A stretch of 7,167 bases of DNA from Oscillospiraceae bacterium (lineage in GTDB: Bacteria > Bacillota_A > Clostridia > Oscillospirales > Ruminococcaceae): NCBI GenBank assembly GCA_900766795.1, contig CAAFWX010000158.1:1-7167 (forward strand), given 5' to 3'. The notes below the pieces were generated by a model. It made no database searches. It was not told the origin of the DNA and saw only the letters and a list, made by a program, of their open reading frames with translations. A program made the translations under genes and the position numbers. Each line of letters opens with the position of its first letter. Position 1 is the stretch's first letter. Below, piece by piece: positions 4,242 to 7,167 of this stretch.

Positions 4242-5276
4242 ATGGCAATAACCGCAAAAAAGCTCCCCAGCGGAGCGTGGAGAGCGCGAGGTTATACGGT
4301 GGACGAGGAAGGCAAACGGCATTTCAAGTCCTTTACCTCCATGAATAAGAAAGAGGCAGAGGCGCTTGCGGCGCAGTACACCGCCGAGGGGAAAGAGCGG
4401 CGCACAAGCGAACTCACGCTCAGACAGGCGGCTGAAAAATACATTGAGAGCAAGCGGAATATTCTCTCCCCCTCAACTATTGTCGGGTACAAGACCGTTC
4501 TCAAAAACTATGTCCCCGAGCTGTTCGCTGTGAAAGTGTCAGAACTCGACCAGAGCATTATTCAATCCTACATAAACAAGCTTGCCGCCGACCACAGCCC
4601 AAAAACCTGCCGAAACGCACACGGGCTTATCTCCGCCGTTCTTAAGCTGGAACGTCCCGAGCTTATCCTGCGCACTACCCTGCCGCAAAAGAAAAAGTCG
4701 GAAATCTACGTTCCCGACAAGGCAGAGATTGCGAAAATATTCAAGCTTTGCAAGGAGACGGTAAACGAGGTACCTGTATTCCTCGCCGCTGAATGCGGTT
4801 TGAGAGCCTCGGAGATAGCCGCGCTTCGTAAAGACAACGTGTTCCACGACCACATTCGGATTGAGGAGGCGGCGGTCATGGGCGACGATGGACAGGCGCA
4901 CACCAAAGCGCCGAAATCGGTCAGCGGGTACCGAGATGTCCCCATCAGCGAGGAGGCATATCACTACCTTGTTGACAACTGCGAGGGCGAGCTTATCTGC
5001 CCCCGAAAGAACCGCGATATCAGCTCCAACTGGAGCGCGTTTCGGAAGTACAACGAGCTGAACGAGCACCTGAATTTCCACGCGCTCCGCCACCATTTCG
5101 CAAGCAAGTGCATTCTTTTGGGCATACCGCAAAAGTACATTGCCGAGATGATGGGACACGGTAGCACGGACATGATTGAACGGGTTTATCAGCACGTTTT
5201 TCCATCGGCAATGGAAGAATTCTCTGCCGCCGTCCGACAAGACATGAACCTACTGCTTGAAGGTAAATCAGAGTAA
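4242..5276 (+). CDS. int: Tyrosine recombinase (phage/ICE integrase)
   Basis: This is a 344-residue protein and a full-length member of the phage-type integrases. Residues 8-35 are an AP2-like arm-binding domain (GAWRARGYTVDEEGKRHFKS). Residues 57-145 are the SAM-like core-binding domain. Residues 155-335 are the catalytic domain, with Arg188 (CGLRASEIAALR), His280 and Arg283 (HALRHHFAS), His306 (MMGHGS) and the nucleophile Tyr316 (ERVYQHV). The catalytic set therefore looks complete; the lysine is probably in the 222-225 region. AAAGGGAG precedes the ATG. The enzyme would cut and rejoin the element at the tRNA-derived site 60-90 bases beyond its stop codon, where the att site is seen. No excisionase gene is recognised in the window, though one of the small HTH proteins could serve. 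Confidence 0.95.
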   Translation: MAITAKKLPSGAWRARGYTVDEEGKRHFKSFTSMNKKEAEALAAQYTAEGKERRTSELTLRQAAEKYIESKRNILSPSTIVGYKTVLKNYVPELFAVKVSELDQSIIQSYINKLAADHSPKTCRNAHGLISAVLKLERPELILRTTLPQKKKSEIYVPDKAEIAKIFKLCKETVNEVPVFLAAECGLRASEIAALRKDNVFHDHIRIEEAAVMGDDGQAHTKAPKSVSGYRDVPISEEAYHYLVDNCEGELICPRKNRDISSNWSAFRKYNELNEHLNFHALRHHFASKCILLGIPQKYIAEMMGHGSTDMIERVYQHVFPSAMEEFSAAVRQDMNLLLEGKSE

Positions 5277-5279
5277 AAC

Positions 5280-5298
5280 GTGCCACGTTTTGTGCCAC
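5280..5298 (+). repeat. GTGCCAC direct repeats, candidate arm-type integrase sites
   Basis: GTGCCAC occurs at 5280-5286 and again at 5292-5298, 12 bp apart, between the integrase stop and the att junction. AAAACG/CGTTTT (5275-5280 and 5286-5291) also forms a small inverted repeat around the first copy. Short direct repeats next to an att core are the usual arm sites of AP2-type integrases. Binding is inferred from position. Confidence 0.5.
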
Positions 5299-5334
5299 AA
5301 AGCTTGGTTTGTGTGATAACAATACGGTTCTTTT

Positions 5335-5362
5335 TGGGGTTCAATTCCCCTCGGGTCCACCA
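5335..5362 (+). other. Attachment site junction: 3' end of a tRNA gene
   Basis: The sequence holds GGGG (5336-5339), the TTCAATT loop (5340-5346) and CCCC (5347-5350) of a T-arm, then CGGGTCC (5352-5358) as the 3' acceptor strand, discriminator A and an encoded CCA ending at 5362. No matching 5' half (acceptor GGACCCG, D-arm, anticodon arm) is present upstream. Only the 3' end of a tRNA is here, as expected where an integrase has crossed over inside a tRNA gene. The outer T-stem position is mismatched (T5335 with T5351), so the shared core probably begins near 5336. The isotype cannot be read. The intact tRNA should lie at the element's other end, outside the window. Confidence 0.8.
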
Positions 5363-5368
5363 TGGTTA

Positions 5369-5388
5369 CCCATAACCCATATTATGGG
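5369..5388. other. Small hairpin after the tRNA 3' end
   Basis: CCCATAA (5369-5375) and TTATGGG (5382-5388) pair around six bases, directly after the tRNA 3' end. It may be part of the tRNA trailer and helps place 5363 onward in host DNA. Confidence 0.35.
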
Positions 5389-5391
5389 AAT

Positions 5392-5425
5392 AAAAACACC
5401 CTCTGCGCAAGCGGAGGGTGTTTTT
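5392..5425. terminator. Strong bidirectional intrinsic terminator
   Basis: The 15-base arms AAAAACACCCTCTGC (5392-5406) and GCGGAGGGTGTTTTT (5411-5425) pair with one G-U, around a GCAA tetraloop. T runs on both strands make it work in either direction. It would end the original tRNA transcript and insulate the element from the host genes at right. Confidence 0.9.
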
Positions 5426-5430
5426 ATATC

Positions 5431-5461
5431 CAAAAAGCCCAGTAAACTGCTAGGCTTTTTG
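5431..5461. terminator. Second bidirectional terminator-like hairpin
   Basis: CAAAAAGCC (5431-5439) pairs with GGCTTTTTG (5453-5461), and CAG with CTG inside it around TAAA, leaving a CTA bulge. The T run makes it terminator-like in both directions. It lies only six bases beyond the first terminator, so the site is a double stop. The following 5462-5594 is A+T-rich with no gene visible. Confidence 0.6.
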
Positions 5462-5594
5462 CAAATATGATAAGAGCAATTGCCTAATAATACAAAGGTT
5501 TTGTAATATTGGGGAATAGGGTCGCAAATGCCTATTTCTGATATGATGAATACTTATACATTGCCGGTTTAATCAAAAAAATGGCTGTGGCAAT

Positions 5595-5623
5595 TTGACA
5601 TTTATATCAATTCATGTTATAAT
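5595..5623 (+). promoter_or_regulatory. Consensus promoter of the broken HsdR-N gene
   Basis: TTGACA (5595-5600) and TATAAT (5618-5623) are 17 bp apart, with TGT before the -10 giving an extended -10. A second TATAAT lies at 5629-5634. The start codon at 5669 is about 40 bases past the expected start. The intact promoter before a broken gene suggests the decay is recent or that the promoter still serves downstream genes. Confidence 0.75.
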
Positions 5624-5668
5624 GAGACTATAATGATTTGACATCTTTCGATTGTTAGGAAAGCAGAA

Positions 5669-5872
5669 ATGTTTGCTGATGATTTCCATGCGTATAAATC
5701 CAGCGTGAGGCAGTATTCCGACGAATTCGCCGAGATGACCGAGGAGGATGCAAAGACTTCTTTGATTATGCCGTTCCTAGTGCTGCTTGGATATGATGTG
5801 TTAGACCCCAACGAGGTGATTCCCGAATACGTCTGTTATGTTGCAGGGAGAAAGGCCGAAATGCTTAACTAA
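5669..5872 (+). pseudogene. Truncated type I restriction HsdR-N-like domain protein
   Basis: This is 67 codons from ATG 5669 to TAA 5870-5872, with AGGAAA upstream. The N-terminal part matches the start of stand-alone HsdR-N-type proteins: a charged helix (MFADDFHAYKSSVRQYSDEF), then TEEDAKTSLIMPFLVLLGYDV, then DPNEVIPEYVC. In the family this is followed by D-V-x-x-K-K-G-E-K-x-D-Y-A and the nuclease core of several hundred residues. Here it degrades to YVAGRKAEMLN and stops, and none of the core (the later D...ExK residues) follows. The next 92 bases are promoter and leader for jetA. I therefore call it a remnant, probably a deletion that joined this gene's start to the Wadjet operon. A functional short protein is possible but unlikely. 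Confidence 0.65.
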
Positions 5873-5900
5873 TATGCACCGCAATTGATACAATTAAGTA

Positions 5901-5929
5901 TTGACAACCTATAAATGTCGTGATACAAT
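5901..5929 (+). promoter_or_regulatory. Promoter of the Wadjet operon
   Basis: TTGACA (5901-5906) and TACAAT (5924-5929) are 17 bp apart, with TGA before the -10. TGATACAAT occurs at 5886-5894 and again at 5921-5929, the second overlapping the -10 box, so the pair may be a regulator's binding site. Transcription would start near 5936 and read jetA from 5965. Confidence 0.75.
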
Positions 5930-5964
5930 AGTATTAAATTCTTTTTACAGAAAGGAGTAGTATT

Positions 5965-7167
5965 TTGTCACTTTATGATATAGTCCCTGAAAACCTCTTT
6001 TCCGTTCTTGCATCCAGAAACAAATTGCTGTACAGCAATGCACTGTTTGTGGTTCTGGACGCATTCAAGACACACCTGAAAATACCAAAGGACGAACTGT
6101 CGCTGATGATACAGACGCAGCTCGAAGACGACATTTACTCAGCCGATTTTGAGGGCGAAAATTTTTACGAAAACGAAACTGGGCTGTCCGGAAGAGCGCA
6201 CTTTCTAATCAGGAAAATGAAAGAGACCGGATGGATAATCGTTGAATATGAGGACGATTTCAAAGAATACGTTACCGTTCCGAATTTCAGCTATAAGATA
6301 ATCCAGACATTATATGATATTTCTCATGCCGCGGGAACCGAAAATTTTGCTTACGTTTATTCTACCTTCTCCTCATTAAAGACAGCAGACGAATCTAAAG
6401 ACCCCAAAGAAATGGTGACTGCGCTTTACGACGGCGAAAAGCGCACCAAGCAGCTTGTTGAGAGCCTTACCGCTGTTTTCCATGACATCAAATACTTCAA
6501 CCAGAGGCTTGTAGACCAAGCGAGCGTAAATCAGGTTCTGCTCGACCATTTCAGCACCTATCAGCAGGAGGTAGTTGATTCCATTCTACGTCCGCTTAAA
6601 GTTAAAGATTCTGTGCCGAAATACAAGTTACCAATAAAGAACATTCTGCAAGAATGGCTTGTATATACCGATGTCATGGACAAAATGGTGGAATACCTCC
6701 GAAAAACAAAGGGCGGCGAACCGTCTGATATCCGGAACGAACTGTGCGACAAGATTTACTTCATTCTCTCCACCTATGATATGCTGGAAATCGACTACAT
6801 CGACCCAATAGACGAACGCAACCGCCGATATACCCGCTCCACAGCGCAGAAGATTGACTACCTAATTAACGCCGACCGCACCATAAAGGGAACGCTCGTC
6901 AGTCTCCTGCAATCGCTTTCGGACCGGAATCTCACCGACGAAAGGCTTGACAAGGCGCAGGAACTGTTCAGTACATACGAACAGAGTTACATTTGTCAGG
7001 ACAGCCTGTATCAGCGGAAAAAGGGAAAGCCCCGCGAAAGGCGTTCTGAGCTTATTATGTCCGATGACAAAGAGAAATTTCAGGAAAAAGCGAAGAGAGC
7101 AGCAAAGGCTCTTATGGACAAACGGTTCAGCCGGGAAAAGGTCAACGAATTTGTCATGAATATTCTA
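5965..7167 (+). CDS. jetA: Wadjet anti-plasmid system protein JetA, N-terminal 401 residues (cut by right edge)
   Basis: The frame starts with TTG at 5965, seven bases after AAAGGAG, and is open to the window end. It begins MSLYDIVPENLFSVLASRNK, the characteristic JetA start, followed by LYSNALFVVLDAFKTHLKI and LSGRAHFLIRKMKETGWIIVEY (about residues 73-94), which form the N-terminal winged-helix part. Helical regions with coiled-coil character follow to residue 401, including LYDGEKRTKQLVESLTAVFHDI. JetA is the MukF-like kleisin of Wadjet. It joins JetB (MukE-like) and the JetC SMC ATPase in a motor that extrudes DNA loops, and JetD then cleaves small circular DNA such as plasmids. JetB, JetC and JetD should follow outside the window. 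Composition is intermediate, unlike both the element and the A+T-rich leader. Confidence 0.9.
   Translation, partial: MSLYDIVPENLFSVLASRNKLLYSNALFVVLDAFKTHLKIPKDELSLMIQTQLEDDIYSADFEGENFYENETGLSGRAHFLIRKMKETGWIIVEYEDDFKEYVTVPNFSYKIIQTLYDISHAAGTENFAYVYSTFSSLKTADESKDPKEMVTALYDGEKRTKQLVESLTAVFHDIKYFNQRLVDQASVNQVLLDHFSTYQQEVVDSILRPLKVKDSVPKYKLPIKNILQEWLVYTDVMDKMVEYLRKTKGGEPSDIRNELCDKIYFILSTYDMLEIDYIDPIDERNRRYTRSTAQKIDYLINADRTIKGTLVSLLQSLSDRNLTDERLDKAQELFSTYEQSYICQDSLYQRKKGKPRERRSELIMSDDKEKFQEKAKRAAKALMDKRFSREKVNEFVMNIL

Noticed and set aside
4539..5240. Minus-strand 233-residue frame opposite the integrase gene
   Set aside because: It is a shadow of the integrase, whose catalytic residues are complete on the plus strand.
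5300..5362. A complete tRNA gene
   Set aside because: Only the T-arm and 3' acceptor strand are present; no 5' acceptor, D-arm or anticodon arm can be built upstream.
1..7167. CRISPR array, insertion sequence or rRNA
   Set aside because: No regular repeat-spacer pattern, no transposase with terminal repeats and no rRNA-like sequence were seen.

Overview
The window looks like one end of an integrated mobile element (prophage or integrative conjugative element) next to host DNA that carries an anti-plasmid defence operon. The host is probably a Bacillota of class Clostridia, perhaps Oscillospiraceae/Ruminococcus. This is inferred from strong AGGAGG-type ribosome sites, consensus TTGACA/TATAAT promoters, and coding DNA that is G+C-moderate next to A+T-rich intergenic DNA. 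No phage structural or conjugation gene is visible, so the element class stays open.

Layout. (1) 1-1394, minus strand: a compact early-type operon of six small genes. These are two XRE/Cro-like helix-turn-helix proteins, a small CxxC...HxxC protein, a two-pass membrane protein, a resolvase-type HTH protein, and the start of an unidentified gene cut by the left edge. A plus-strand promoter followed directly by an intrinsic terminator lies inside this operon and suggests a short antisense RNA. (2) 1395-2760: an A+T-rich block. It holds a consensus leftward promoter with a perfect 18-bp palindrome in its spacer, a second related site 30 bp away, a nucleoside 2-deoxyribosyltransferase-like gene, a second copy of the promoter/operator, a possible 39-residue peptide gene, and the DNA-binding half of a CI-like repressor. 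(3) 2576-5276, plus strand: CI-like repressor, ImmA/IrrE metallopeptidase, a DUF4160/DUF2442 pair, and a tyrosine integrase. (4) 5277-5362: repeats and an attachment site ending in the 3' end of a tRNA gene, which is the element/host junction. (5) 5363-7167: terminator hairpins, a broken HsdR-N-type gene with its own promoter, then a strong promoter and the first 401 codons of Wadjet jetA, cut by the right edge.

How it works together (inference). The repressor would hold the leftward early promoter and its own region through three copies of the AATCCTAAATTTAGGATT-type operator. ImmA-type proteases commonly relieve such repressors after a signal. The operator copies, the NDT-like cargo and the repressor's DNA-binding domain share one A+T-rich composition that ends abruptly within the repressor gene. 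This suggests the immunity region was exchanged as a unit. The integrase next to a tRNA-derived junction explains the insertion point, and the Wadjet operon lies just outside it, beside a decayed restriction gene, as in a defence hotspot.
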